A stretch of DNA of 14,334 nt from contig JAYOIK010000099.1 in NCBI GenBank assembly GCA_038118725.1, positions 1-14,334 of the forward strand. Reading direction: 5' to 3'. Both the position numbers and the translations under genes were made by a program. The notes below the pieces were generated by a model. It was not told the DNA's origin and searched no databases. It worked only from the letters and a program-made list of their open reading frames with translations. The stretch comes from JADHLJ01 sp038118725. Lineage in GTDB: Bacteria; Pseudomonadota; Alphaproteobacteria; Thalassobaculales; Thalassobaculaceae. Position 1 is the first letter of the stretch, and each line of letters opens with the position of its first letter. Positions 1 to 6,734 of this stretch are shown here, piece after piece.

Positions 1-34
1 AATGAGTTGAAACCCATCCCTCCCTGTCCTCGAT

Positions 35-68
35 AGAGCGGCGCCACTTCGGCCCGCTCTTTTTTTTT
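35..68 (+). terminator. Rho-independent terminator of a gene left of the window
   Basis: A 7-bp stem, AGAGCGG (35-41) with CCGCTCT (54-60), is extended inside by GCC/GGC (43-45 with 51-53) across one bulged C, with loop ACTTC. It runs into an unbroken T tract (60-68). This is a classic intrinsic terminator on the plus strand. Nothing in the first 34 bases can be assigned as coding, so the terminated gene must end at or before the left edge. Confidence 0.85.
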
Positions 69-198
69 GATAGACCGAGAAAGATCGAGAAACAGCTCGG
101 CGGGCCGGGAAAGCAGTCGAACCCAAACCGTTCGAGACGTCTCCTCGCGGCTACTCGGAGTGAGCGAGACTAGCGCAACATGCTGGAATCAGGAGACA

Positions 199-258
199 AC
201 CTCGTCCCGCGAAACACGAGAAGCGCGCTTCTAAACCGTTTGTTTCCGCGATTTTCAA
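199..258. repeat. Dyad structure downstream of mntR
   Basis: A perfect 14-bp palindrome, AGAAGCGCGCTTCT (219-232), lies inside a looser outer dyad (CGCGAAAC near 209-216 against GTTTCCGCG near 242-250). It starts soon after the mntR stop codon on the minus strand, so it could shape the 3' end of that transcript. There is no T tract on either side, so it is not a canonical intrinsic terminator. Apart from this and the terminator at 35-68, I see nothing in bases 1-265. Confidence 0.3.
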
Positions 259-265
259 CAGCCTG

Positions 266-751
266 CTATACCTTGCGCGAACCAGCGGTGACTTTCTCGA
301 AGGCTCGAAGCGTCGCGTCGCTGACATGGTGCTCCATGCCTTCCGCGTCGGCCTCGGCGGTTTCCGGGGGCACTCCGATCGCGTGCAGGAACTCCAGGAC
401 CACCTTGTGCCTAGCACGCGACCAATCCGCCAGTTCGCGCCCCTTGTCGGTCAGAAAGATCGAACGATAGGGCTTGGAATCCACATATCCTTCTTTCTGA
501 AGCCTTTGGATCGTCGCGTTCACGGTCGGTCGGCTGACCCCCAATTGCGAGGCAAGGTCGACCAGCCGCGCCTCTCCATTGATTTCGATCAGATCGGAGA
601 TCAACTCGACGTAATCCTCGGCGATCTCGACGCTATGATCGTCGCGCACCCGCTGAAACAGCGCCGCCCTGCGATACGCGTCGCGCAGATCGATAACCGG
701 CGCGTTCGCGCCGCCGTCGCTCGGACCGGACTTCACTGGATCTTTCGCCAC
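266..751 (-). CDS. mntR: Manganese-responsive transcriptional regulator MntR (DtxR family)
   Basis: The 161-residue product is an iron-dependent-repressor-type winged-helix regulator that senses Mn(II) and controls manganese uptake or export genes. It resembles E. coli MntR along its length: the stretch EDYVELISDLI, a helix-turn-helix around residues 60-88 (VDLASQLGVSRPTVNATIQRL), a wing (IFLTDKG), and the C-terminal EGMEHHVS. The expected metal ligands are present: D46 and E49, H115, and E137, E140 and H141, matching D8, E11, H77, E99, E102 and H103 of the Bacillus protein as I recall them. The length fits the E. coli type, which lacks the SH3 domain of long DtxR proteins. The start is GTG at 751 with a GGGGA Shine-Dalgarno-like stretch just upstream; a GTG five codons in is an alternative. 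No manganese transporter gene is adjacent, so its targets are elsewhere or left of the window. Confidence 0.93.
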   Translation of the reverse strand: MAKDPVKSGPSDGGANAPVIDLRDAYRRAALFQRVRDDHSVEIAEDYVELISDLIEINGEARLVDLASQLGVSRPTVNATIQRLQKEGYVDSKPYRSIFLTDKGRELADWSRARHKVVLEFLHAIGVPPETAEADAEGMEHHVSDATLRAFEKVTAGSRKV

Positions 752-776
752 CCGAGGGTCCCCGTCCCTAAGTCAT

Positions 777-808
777 GCCCGCGATGGTGACCGCGGGCTC
801 AGCTGAGC
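777..808 (-). promoter_or_regulatory. Hairpin plus 12-bp palindrome in the mntR leader
   Basis: GCCCGCG (777-783) pairs perfectly with CGCGGGC (792-798) around an 8-base loop. A perfect 12-bp palindrome, GCTCAGCTGAGC (797-808), sits directly against it. Both lie 26-57 bases upstream of the mntR GTG. They do not match the E. coli MntR box as I remember it, so autoregulation is only a possibility. On the minus strand ATG ACT TAG, a two-codon open frame, follows the hairpin just before the GTG start. Confidence 0.3.
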
Positions 809-1102
809 TTCTCTGCCCCACTTCGACAAACGATGGCCCTCGAACCATGTAAGGGAACAATCAACCGACCGGTTCCAGGAAGCGCGACGCGCACTATAAC
901 AAGAACCCGCGGCTCAAGGCCATCGCGTGAAACAGCGTTTGTGTCCATTGCATTGTCGCGATCGAACACGGATGCGTTTACAGGGGCACCGTCTTCCGAG
1001 ACGACACGAGCGGCGCTATCCGGACTCGCATCCGCCGCGTCCCGGCGTTAATGTGCCGATCCAGTCGGGACCCGAACGTGATCTCGGCGGCGGGGTAGCG
1101 CG

Positions 1103-1163
1103 TCCCTGGGCCGTCCGATGCGGTCCACGGGATCCGTCACTTGAATGACGCAAAGCCCAGGGA
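1103..1163 (+). promoter_or_regulatory. Possible folded leader (three-way junction) before the receiver gene
   Basis: A perfect 9-bp stem, TCCCTGGGC (1103-1111) with GCCCAGGGA (1155-1163), encloses two smaller hairpins: one around CCG-ATG-CGG (about 1112-1130) and CGTCA-CTTGAA-TGACG (1135-1150). As RNA this would be a three-way junction ending 15 bases before the start codon of the receiver gene. A weak promoter could also be read here (TTGAAT at 1141, 17 bases, TAACGG at 1164), and it would conflict with a leader function. I match it to no known riboswitch class, and dyads are common in GC-rich DNA. Confidence 0.3.
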
Positions 1164-1178
1164 TAACGGGCGGCGTGA

Positions 1179-1574
1179 ATGTCGACCGGTCGATCGGTCC
1201 TAATTGTCGATGACGAGCCGACCATCGTCGAGATGGCCAAGCTGATTCTGCAGGACGAAGGCTATACCGTCTTCACAGCCAGCAGCGCCGAGCTCGCGAT
1301 CAAGCGTCTCGGCGTGATCACGCCGTCGATCATTCTGTTGGACGTGAACATGCCCGACGAGAACGGCTATCAGCTTTGCAGCCGGATTCGCAGGGACTAT
1401 CCCCATGTCCAATGCCCGATCGTGTTCTTCACCGGCAACAACACCGCCGACCATCTGCGCATGGCGCGCGACGCCGGCGGCGATTATTTCGTGATCAAGC
1501 CGTTCTCAGCCATCACGCTGGTGACCGGCATCAAACGCGGCTTCATGGCCTGGGGCAAGAAACGCCGCGGCTGA
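1179..1574 (+). CDS. Single-domain response regulator (CheY-like receiver)
   Basis: The 131-residue protein is a receiver domain alone, without a DNA-binding or enzymatic output domain. The acidic pocket is D11 and D12, the phosphoacceptor is D55 in ILLDVNMPDENG, the switch threonine is T85 (FFTGNN), and the conserved lysine is K107 followed by P108 and F109. It should therefore be phosphorylated by a histidine kinase and act through protein contacts or as a phosphate sink. No kinase or chemotaxis gene is adjacent, so it is an orphan and its partner cannot be named. The ATG at 1179 leaves five residues before the first beta strand, as is usual; the ribosome site is weak (GGGCGG). The tail ends in basic residues (KKRRG). 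It converges on the dehydrogenase gene ending at 1610, with no obvious terminator in the 35 bases between. Confidence 0.9.
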   Translation: MSTGRSVLIVDDEPTIVEMAKLILQDEGYTVFTASSAELAIKRLGVITPSIILLDVNMPDENGYQLCSRIRRDYPHVQCPIVFFTGNNTADHLRMARDAGGDYFVIKPFSAITLVTGIKRGFMAWGKKRRG

Positions 1575-1609
1575 CTCCCCTTCGACGCCAAATCCGATCA
1601 TCACGGCTG

Positions 1610-2374
1610 TTATCGGGGCGGGACAAAAGCCGCCTGGGTGCCGCCATCGACGGGAATCGTCGCGCCGGTGACATAGGCCGCGCCCTCGCTCAACAGAAAA
1701 CGCATCACCCGCACGATATCGCTCGGCTGCGCGATCCGACCGACCGGCGAGGGTCCGGACGGACGCCAATTGCCGCGTTTCGCCGGATCGCTCTGATCGT
1801 TGACCATCGGGGTATCCACGGTCCCCGGGGCAAGCGCGTTCACCAGGATACCGTGTGGCGCGCATTCGACCGAGAGGACCCGGGTAAGCTGACTTACCGC
1901 CGCCTTGGAGGCCGAGTAGGCGCCGCTGTCGATCTTGGGCCGCAGGGCGGATACCGAGGACAGCAGAATGATCCGCGCCAGCTCGCCTTGATCGGCGGCC
2001 TTGCGCAACATGCTCATCGACTCGCGGGCCGACAGCCAGAGACCGCGTACATTCACGCCGAACACCAGATCGAAATCCTCGACGCTCATCTCCGCCAGGG
2101 GGCCAAGCTTCAAGATGCCGGCGCAGGCGATCAACGCGTTGACCGAGCCCTCTTCGGCCTCGATCGCGGCCATGGTATCGACGACCGCCTTGGCGTCCCG
2201 TAGGTCACACACGTGATGGTGAAAGCGATCGCTCCCGAGACTCGCCGCCGCCTTGGCCATTCCGTCGGCGGTCACGTCGAGACCGTGCACCGACCAGCCG
2301 CGTTCTAGAAGATCCCGGCACGCCTCCAACCCAATTCCCGACGCGGCCCCGGTCACGATGGCGGTATTCGTCAT
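1610..2374 (-). CDS. Short-chain dehydrogenase/reductase (SDR, classical type)
   Basis: The 254-residue NAD(P)-dependent oxidoreductase has the classical SDR layout. It shows the TGAASGIG cofactor loop (8-15); D33 after the second strand, which favours NAD(H); CAG at 84-86 where NAG is usual; the structural N108; the catalytic S140, Y153 and K157 (YSASK); and the C-terminal VTGATIPVDGG. The start at 2374 is preceded by GGGAGA at good spacing; an upstream in-frame ATG would add 24 residues that do not belong to the fold. It lies 102 bases downstream of the PEP mutase-family gene on the same strand and is probably co-transcribed with it under the LysR regulator. The substrate cannot be read from sequence; a hydroxy or keto intermediate of the same catabolic pathway is a reasonable guess. 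Confidence 0.9.
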   Translation of the reverse strand: MTNTAIVTGAASGIGLEACRDLLERGWSVHGLDVTADGMAKAAASLGSDRFHHHVCDLRDAKAVVDTMAAIEAEEGSVNALIACAGILKLGPLAEMSVEDFDLVFGVNVRGLWLSARESMSMLRKAADQGELARIILLSSVSALRPKIDSGAYSASKAAVSQLTRVLSVECAPHGILVNALAPGTVDTPMVNDQSDPAKRGNWRPSGPSPVGRIAQPSDIVRVMRFLLSEGAAYVTGATIPVDGGTQAAFVPPR

Positions 2375-2476
2375 GCTCGGTCTCCCTTGAATGAAACTCT
2401 TCACTATCCGCAGCTTACGAGATGCAAGCCGGGCGGATCGAGTCATCCATGTGATCGATCCACGCGGCGGTCATTT

Positions 2477-3337
2477 TCACGTCAAGGAAGGCAATCCGGC
2501 CATCAGTTTGTTGAGCTGGCCGTTGGTCATCGCGTTCGTGGCGAAGTCCAGCCGACCTTCATCGCGCATGGCGGTAACCACATCGCGGGTATAGGTCATG
2601 GCGGCGAGCATCAGGCTGCCGCCAATGCTGATCCGTCGCACGCCTAGGCGCGCGTAGTCCTGGACCGAGAGCCCCTGCCGTCCCGCCAAGCTCCCGAGGA
2701 TGTTCAAGGGGCCCTCAACCGCATTGACGAGCCTTCCAACGGTTTCCGAGTCGCCCGGTCCCGGCACATAGGCGCAGGTCGCGCCCGCCGCGAGATAGGC
2801 GTTGCAGCGCTTGACCGCCTCCTGGAAATTGTCCTCCGCGTCGCCGACCGGCTTCAGATACGGGTCGGCCCGAGCATTCAAAACAAAGGGCACGCCGAGC
2901 GCGTCGGCCGCCGCCCGGCCGGCACGGACCCGTTCAACCGCGTCCTCCAGCGAAAACAGCGCGCCGGTATCCGGGTTGGCATCCTCGATATTGCAGCCGA
3001 CCAGCCCGGCATCGATCGCGCCACGCACGGTCTCGGCCACGTCCTCCGGCGCCGGACCATAACCGGCCTCAAGATCGGCGGTTACCGGCACCCGGCTCTG
3101 ACGCGCGATCTCGCCGCAGATCTCCAGCATCGCCTTGCGGGTCATCCGCTCGCCGTCCGGAAAGCCTCGTGCAAGCGCGATCCCGGCGCTGGTCGTGGCA
3201 ATCACCGGATAGCCGGCCTCCACCATCAGCGCCGCGCTGGCGTGATCCCAGGCATTCGGCAACACCACCATCTCGCCACCGAGATGCATCTCGCGGAATC
3301 TCGCCGCGTCCTCTCGTAATGTGTCAATCCGTTCCAT
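2477..3337 (-). CDS. PEP mutase/isocitrate lyase superfamily protein
   Basis: The 286-residue TIM-barrel enzyme belongs to the superfamily that includes 2-methylisocitrate lyase, oxaloacetate decarboxylase and carboxyphosphonoenolpyruvate mutase. It shows PNAWDHASA near the N-terminus, the Mg-binding region D88 and E90 (ADLEAGYG), E118-D119 (NIEDAN), and N154-A-R156 (LNARADPY). It lacks the KKCGH catalytic loop of true isocitrate lyases and the EDKxFPK segment of PEP mutases, so the reaction is open: cleavage or decarboxylation of a 2-oxo or hydroxy di- or tricarboxylate is most likely. The ATG at 3337 has a good ribosome site (GGAGAAGGG); the frame is open further upstream into the regulator region, but those residues read as shadow sequence. 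It is the first gene of the operon divergent from lysR. Confidence 0.87.
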   Translation of the reverse strand: MERIDTLREDAARFREMHLGGEMVVLPNAWDHASAALMVEAGYPVIATTSAGIALARGFPDGERMTRKAMLEICGEIARQSRVPVTADLEAGYGPAPEDVAETVRGAIDAGLVGCNIEDANPDTGALFSLEDAVERVRAGRAAADALGVPFVLNARADPYLKPVGDAEDNFQEAVKRCNAYLAAGATCAYVPGPGDSETVGRLVNAVEGPLNILGSLAGRQGLSVQDYARLGVRRISIGGSLMLAAMTYTRDVVTAMRDEGRLDFATNAMTNGQLNKLMAGLPSLT

Positions 3338-3424
3338 CTCACCCTTCTCCTGTCTCGTTGGCCGAGCGCGATCGGTGAAGAGAGAGTGGATCAACGCCCA
3401 ACATAATTCCAATGCATAGTATTT

Positions 3425-3463
3425 CTTGATATCATCAGTTAAGCTGATGAAATGGATATCAAG
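3425..3463. promoter_or_regulatory. Nested dyad with LysR box across the lysR start codon
   Basis: The inner dyad is TCATCAG (3432-3438), TTAAG, CTGATGA (3444-3450), which contains ATC-N9-GAT (3434-3448), an instance of the T-N11-A LysR box. The outer dyad is CTTGATATC (3425-3433) with GATATCAAG (3455-3463). The lysR ATG (3452-3454) sits in the short unpaired part between the two right arms. The flanking 3399-3443 is an AT-rich island suitable for promoters. Regulator bound here would block its own gene and could act on the divergent operon starting 104 bases away. Confidence 0.6.
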
Positions 3464-4369
3464 GAAATCGAGGCCTTCGTGGCCGTCGCGCGCCAGGGCG
3501 GGGTTACCCGCGCAGCCGACCACCTGCATCGCTCGCAGCCCGCGATCAGCCGGCGCATGCGGTTGCTGGAAGATCGTCTCGGCGCCCCGCTGATAGAACG
3601 AGTGCGGGGCCGCGCCAAGCTGACGGAAGCGGGGGAGGTTTTCCTGCCCCACGCGGAAGCCGTGTTGGCGACGATCAAGGACGGCGCCGAGGCGGTACGC
3701 GCCCTGTCCGACAGGACCCATGGCTCGGTCATGGTCGCCTTGGTCGGCACCCTGGCCAGCACCGGCATCATCGGCCAACTAAGCGCGTTTCGCCGTGCCT
3801 ATCCCGGGGTTCGGGTCGAGCTTTGCACCGCAAGAAGCACAGAGGTAAGCGACCTCGTGCGACAGGGAGAGGCGACGTTCGGGCTCCGCTACTACATGGA
3901 CACAGCCCCGGACCTGATCTCGGAGGAGGTTGCGGCCGAAGCGATGAGCGTCGTCTGTTCGCCCGATCACCCCCATGCCGGCGAGGCGTTGGACGAAGCG
4001 GCGGTTCTGAGCGAAGACCGCTGGGTCGGATTTCCAGCCGATCGAGGCCAAGGCGCCAAGGGTCAGCCAGACCGCCAGGCGGCGCTGTCCAGGCAACTCA
4101 CCGCCGCCGGTCTCGGTCACGCGGAGATTGTCCTGATCGATAGCCTCACGGCCCAGAAACGCCTGGTGGAAGCCGGGTTCGGTCTGGCGCTGATGCCCGA
4201 AAGCGCCATTCAGGAGGAGTTGCGCCTTGGCACCCTCGCGGTGATCGAGGTCCCGGATCTCCGCGTATCCGTGCCCGTGGCCGTCGTGCGCCGCAAGGGC
4301 GGTTTCCTCGGCGGCGCTTCCCGGGCCCTGTTGGAGGCGATCAGCACCGGCGGCATCGGCCCGCTCTGA
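3452..4369 (+). CDS. LysR-family transcriptional regulator
   Basis: The 305-residue protein has the N-terminal winged helix-turn-helix of the family (residues 1-60: EIEAFVAVARQGGVTRAADHL, then SQPAISRRMRLLEDRLGAPL) and a periplasmic-binding-like effector domain from about residue 90 to 295. It sits back to back with the PEP mutase-family gene, 114 bases between start codons, the usual position for the activator of that operon; its effector is probably a pathway substrate or intermediate. The start at 3452 gives the standard family N-terminus. No Shine-Dalgarno sequence precedes it, and the operator-like dyad covers the start, so translation may be leaderless or controlled by the fold. Residues 190-205 (GQGAKGQPDRQ) form a polar linker, which is slightly unusual. 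Confidence 0.92.
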   Translation: MDIKEIEAFVAVARQGGVTRAADHLHRSQPAISRRMRLLEDRLGAPLIERVRGRAKLTEAGEVFLPHAEAVLATIKDGAEAVRALSDRTHGSVMVALVGTLASTGIIGQLSAFRRAYPGVRVELCTARSTEVSDLVRQGEATFGLRYYMDTAPDLISEEVAAEAMSVVCSPDHPHAGEALDEAAVLSEDRWVGFPADRGQGAKGQPDRQAALSRQLTAAGLGHAEIVLIDSLTAQKRLVEAGFGLALMPESAIQEELRLGTLAVIEVPDLRVSVPVAVVRRKGGFLGGASRALLEAISTGGIGPL

Positions 4370-4503
4370 GTGGCGCTTGAACATATCCCGCGACGGAGAG
4401 GAGAGCGGCGCCCACCACGTCCCGCGCCGACGGGCTTTGTCCGACATCTCGGAATATGCGACAGTCGCGAGGCCACCGTCACAGTCTCGGACTTCGCCGC
4501 GCG

Positions 4504-4839
4504 ATGAGCGTTCCGCCCGACCCCTCCCAGGATATCGAAACCCCGGATCCAGGCTATCGGGTGCCCGCGATCCTGGTGACCGCGGCCGGCGCGATGGTTC
4601 TCGTCATCACCGCGTCCTGGGCGGCGCTCGTGGGCCGCTCCCACGGTGTCGGCGACGGGCCGCTTCCCGAGGCGATGGTCCATTCCATGCTGGTCATGAA
4701 TCTGGGCGGCCCCTTGATCATCGTTATCGGCCTTGCCCTGCGCCGGGTTCGCGACAGCCCGGTGCGCAAAAGCCTGATCGCTATCTGCCTGACCGGACTC
4801 TGGTTTTACGGCAAGTTCATGAGCGATCTGTTCTTCTAG
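4504..4839 (+). CDS. Small three-helix membrane protein of unknown function
   Basis: The 111-residue product has a proline-rich, probably cytoplasmic N-terminus and three hydrophobic segments: about 20-44 (from VPAILVTAAG), 59-79 (HSMLVMNLGG to IGLAL) and 89-105 (KSLIAICLTGLWFYG). I do not recognise a family. The segments have membrane-like length and spacing with basic residues between them (RRVRDSPVRK), which argues for a real gene. An ATG 16 codons upstream (4456) would add an arginine-rich stretch; neither start has a strong ribosome site, and 4504 was chosen because the protein is more sensible from there. It ends 20 bases before the dihydroxyacetone-type kinase and may be in its operon. 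A solute channel or an accessory protein are possibilities with no direct support. Confidence 0.65.
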   Translation: MSVPPDPSQDIETPDPGYRVPAILVTAAGAMVLVITASWAALVGRSHGVGDGPLPEAMVHSMLVMNLGGPLIIVIGLALRRVRDSPVRKSLIAICLTGLWFYGKFMSDLFF

Positions 4840-4859
4840 GAAAATCAAGTGAGACAAGC

Positions 4860-6485
4860 ATGAGCCAGTTCATCAACGCCCGCGAGACCATCGTCACCGA
4901 CGCGATCGACGGATTATTGGCCAGCTCGGGCGGAACCCTCGCGCGGCTCGACGGCTATCCGCATATCAAGGTCGTCACCCGCGCCGATTGGGACCGCTCC
5001 AAGGTGGCCCTGGTTTCAGGCGGCGGATCCGGGCATGAGCCGTCCCATGCCGGGCTGGTGGGCAAGGGATTGCTGACGGCCGCGGTGTGCGGCGAGGTCT
5101 TCGCCTCGCCCTCCGTCGACGCGGTGCTCGCGGGCATTCTGGCGGTGACCGGGCCGGCGGGATGCCTGCTGATCGTCAAGAACTATACCGGCGACCGGCT
5201 GAACTTCGGCCTCGCCGCCGAACGGGCGCGGGCCCAAGGCCTGGATGTGTCGATGGTGGTCGTCGATGACGACATCGCGCTACCCGACATACCTCAGCCG
5301 CGCGGGGTGGCGGGAACCCTGTTCGTGCACAAGATAGCCGGCGCGCTGGCCGAGAGTGGCGCGGATCTGGCGACGGTGACGGCGGCGGCCGAACGGGTGA
5401 TCAAGTGTGTCGCCTCGATCGGCATGTCGCTCGATACCTGCACCGTGCCAGGCTCGGAGAAAGAGGCACGCATCCCGGAGGGCAAGGCCGAGCTCGGTCT
5501 CGGCATCCATGGCGAGCCGGGGGTAAGCCAGGTCGATTTCACGGATGCCGGCGAGGCGGCGCGACTGGTCGCCGAACAACTGGCGCCGCATATGGCCGAA
5601 GGGTCTCACGCGGTGCTGATCAACAATCTCGGCGGCGCGACGCCCCTGGAGATGTCGATCCTGACCGGCGCGCTTATGAAAACGCCGCTAGCGTCCAATC
5701 TCTCGATGATGATCGGCCCGGCGCCGCTGATGACGTCGCTGGATATGCGCGGCTTTTCCGTGTCGGTTCTGCCGCTCGGCGAGGGCGACGCCGAGGCCTT
5801 GCGCGCGTCGGTCGGCCCCGCCGCCTGGCCGGGCGTGGTGGATATAAAGGCTCCCACCGTCGCGCTGCTCCCGGACGGGCTCTCGCCGGAGCGTCCGGCT
5901 CCCTCGGCCCACGACGAAAGGCGCGCGTTCCTTCTCAAGGCATGCGAGATCCTTATCGCGGCGGAGGCGGATCTCAACGCGCTCGACGCCAAGTCCGGCG
6001 ACGGCGATACCGGCTCCACCCTCGCCGGCGCGGCGCGGGCGCTCGCCGGCGCCGTTGACCGGCTGCCCTTGGCATCCTTGCCGGAGCTTTACCGGGCGGT
6101 CGGCATGGAGCTGTCCCAGACCATGGGCGGCTCTTCCGGCGTCCTGCTGGCGATCTTCTTCTCCGCGGCCGCGGTTGGCGCGACCGAGGACGAGCCGGTC
6201 GGCGACGCGCTGACCCGCGGCCTCGAGCGCATCAAGCAGGTCGGCGGCGCGCGCGAAGGTGACCGCACAATGATCGACGCCCTCGCCCCGGCGCTCGCCG
6301 CGTTCCCCAGGGGCCTTCCCGCCGCCGCCGGGGCCGCCCGCGCCGGCGCCGACTCGACCGCCTCCATCACCAAGGCCAAGACCGGCCGCGCCGCCTATGT
6401 CCCGGAGGCGAGTTTGCGGGGAAACAATGATCCGGGCGCCGAGGCGGTGGCGCGGCTGCTGGAGGGGTTGGCGAGTCGTCCGTGA
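4860..6485 (+). CDS. Single-chain dihydroxyacetone-type kinase (DhaK-DhaL fusion)
   Basis: This 541-residue ATP-dependent kinase phosphorylates a short ketose or ketotriose. The DhaK domain (about 1-335) contains GGGSGHEP (54-61), KNYTGD, and H217 in GIHGEPG, the histidine that binds the substrate carbonyl covalently. The DhaL domain (about 355-540) has DAKSGDGDTGSTL (376-388), whose aspartates hold two Mg ions with ATP, then GGSSG, GDRTMIDAL, and a C-terminal GRAAYV with NDPGA. The length matches the Citrobacter-type ATP enzyme, unlike the PTS-dependent split form. The family also includes erythrulose kinases and other tetrulose kinases, so glycerone is only one candidate substrate. The ATG at 4860 follows a weak ribosome site; the frame is open further upstream, but there it shadows the membrane protein gene. 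No glycerol dehydrogenase lies adjacent. Confidence 0.9.
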   Translation: MSQFINARETIVTDAIDGLLASSGGTLARLDGYPHIKVVTRADWDRSKVALVSGGGSGHEPSHAGLVGKGLLTAAVCGEVFASPSVDAVLAGILAVTGPAGCLLIVKNYTGDRLNFGLAAERARAQGLDVSMVVVDDDIALPDIPQPRGVAGTLFVHKIAGALAESGADLATVTAAAERVIKCVASIGMSLDTCTVPGSEKEARIPEGKAELGLGIHGEPGVSQVDFTDAGEAARLVAEQLAPHMAEGSHAVLINNLGGATPLEMSILTGALMKTPLASNLSMMIGPAPLMTSLDMRGFSVSVLPLGEGDAEALRASVGPAAWPGVVDIKAPTVALLPDGLSPERPAPSAHDERRAFLLKACEILIAAEADLNALDAKSGDGDTGSTLAGAARALAGAVDRLPLASLPELYRAVGMELSQTMGGSSGVLLAIFFSAAAVGATEDEPVGDALTRGLERIKQVGGAREGDRTMIDALAPALAAFPRGLPAAAGAARAGADSTASITKAKTGRAAYVPEASLRGNNDPGAEAVARLLEGLASRP

Positions 6486-6543
6486 ACGACAGATTCCGCA
6501 TGTAACATCACGCCGGCAACACCCGAACCCGTCAAGTTATCCC

Positions 6544-6716
6544 ACCGATGCTTGGCCCTGCCTTGCGCCAGGGCGACGGGAAAGATTTTTCACGGCGACC
6601 AGCTTCAAGCCCAACATTTCCTATGCTCACGGTCTTTGCCGGGGTTCCCAGGGGACGTCAAACACACCGCCTACCATTCACCGTCGCCCTGGCGCAAGGC
6701 AGGGCCAAGCATCGGT
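6544..6716. repeat. Inverted-repeat element, two perfect 36-base arms
   Basis: The left arm (6544-6579, ACCGATGCTTGG to GGGCGACGG) is the exact reverse complement of the right arm (6681-6716). The 101 bases between have no coding sense. Each arm is itself a hairpin: GCCCTG (6555-6560), 8 bases, CAGGGC (6569-6574), and the mirror of this in the right arm. A long inverted pair of self-complementary arms is the layout of a MITE or a REP doublet (REPIN). There is no convincing target-site duplication: only CC flanks both ends. It lies between the kinase gene and uvrB and fills most of the 322-base gap; the rest of 6486-6807 shows only the uvrB upstream region. Confidence 0.85.
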
Positions 6717-6734
6717 CCGACAAGCTCGCGTCAG

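Larger units (their letters stand above)
752..1178. other. Gene-free region between mntR and the receiver gene
   Basis: These 427 bases contain no convincing gene; the short open frames here have no recognisable protein character. The region carries the leader of mntR on the minus strand, including a dyad pair at 777-808, and a leader-like folded segment at 1103-1163 before the receiver gene. On the minus strand, TATAGT (complement of 893-898) is a possible -10 hexamer for mntR, without a clear -35 partner. Between about 900 and 1100 there are only short GC-rich dyads that could be chance. Confidence 0.5.

Noticed and set aside
833..1148. Short plus-strand open frames in the mntR-receiver gap
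   Set aside because: No start context, no protein-like composition and overlapping frames of similar quality.
1376..2203. 275-codon plus-strand open frame bridging the receiver gene and the dehydrogenase
   Set aside because: It is out of frame with the receiver gene and antisense to the SDR; the composition is shadow-like.
3338..3778. N-terminal extension of the PEP mutase-family protein
   Set aside because: It would run through the divergent promoter and antisense to lysR; ATG 3337 has a good ribosome site and gives the standard family length.
4377..4859. N-terminal extension of the dihydroxyacetone-type kinase from a TTG
   Set aside because: The extra 161 residues are arginine- and serine-rich without homology character and overlap the membrane protein in another frame; the family starts near MSQFINA.
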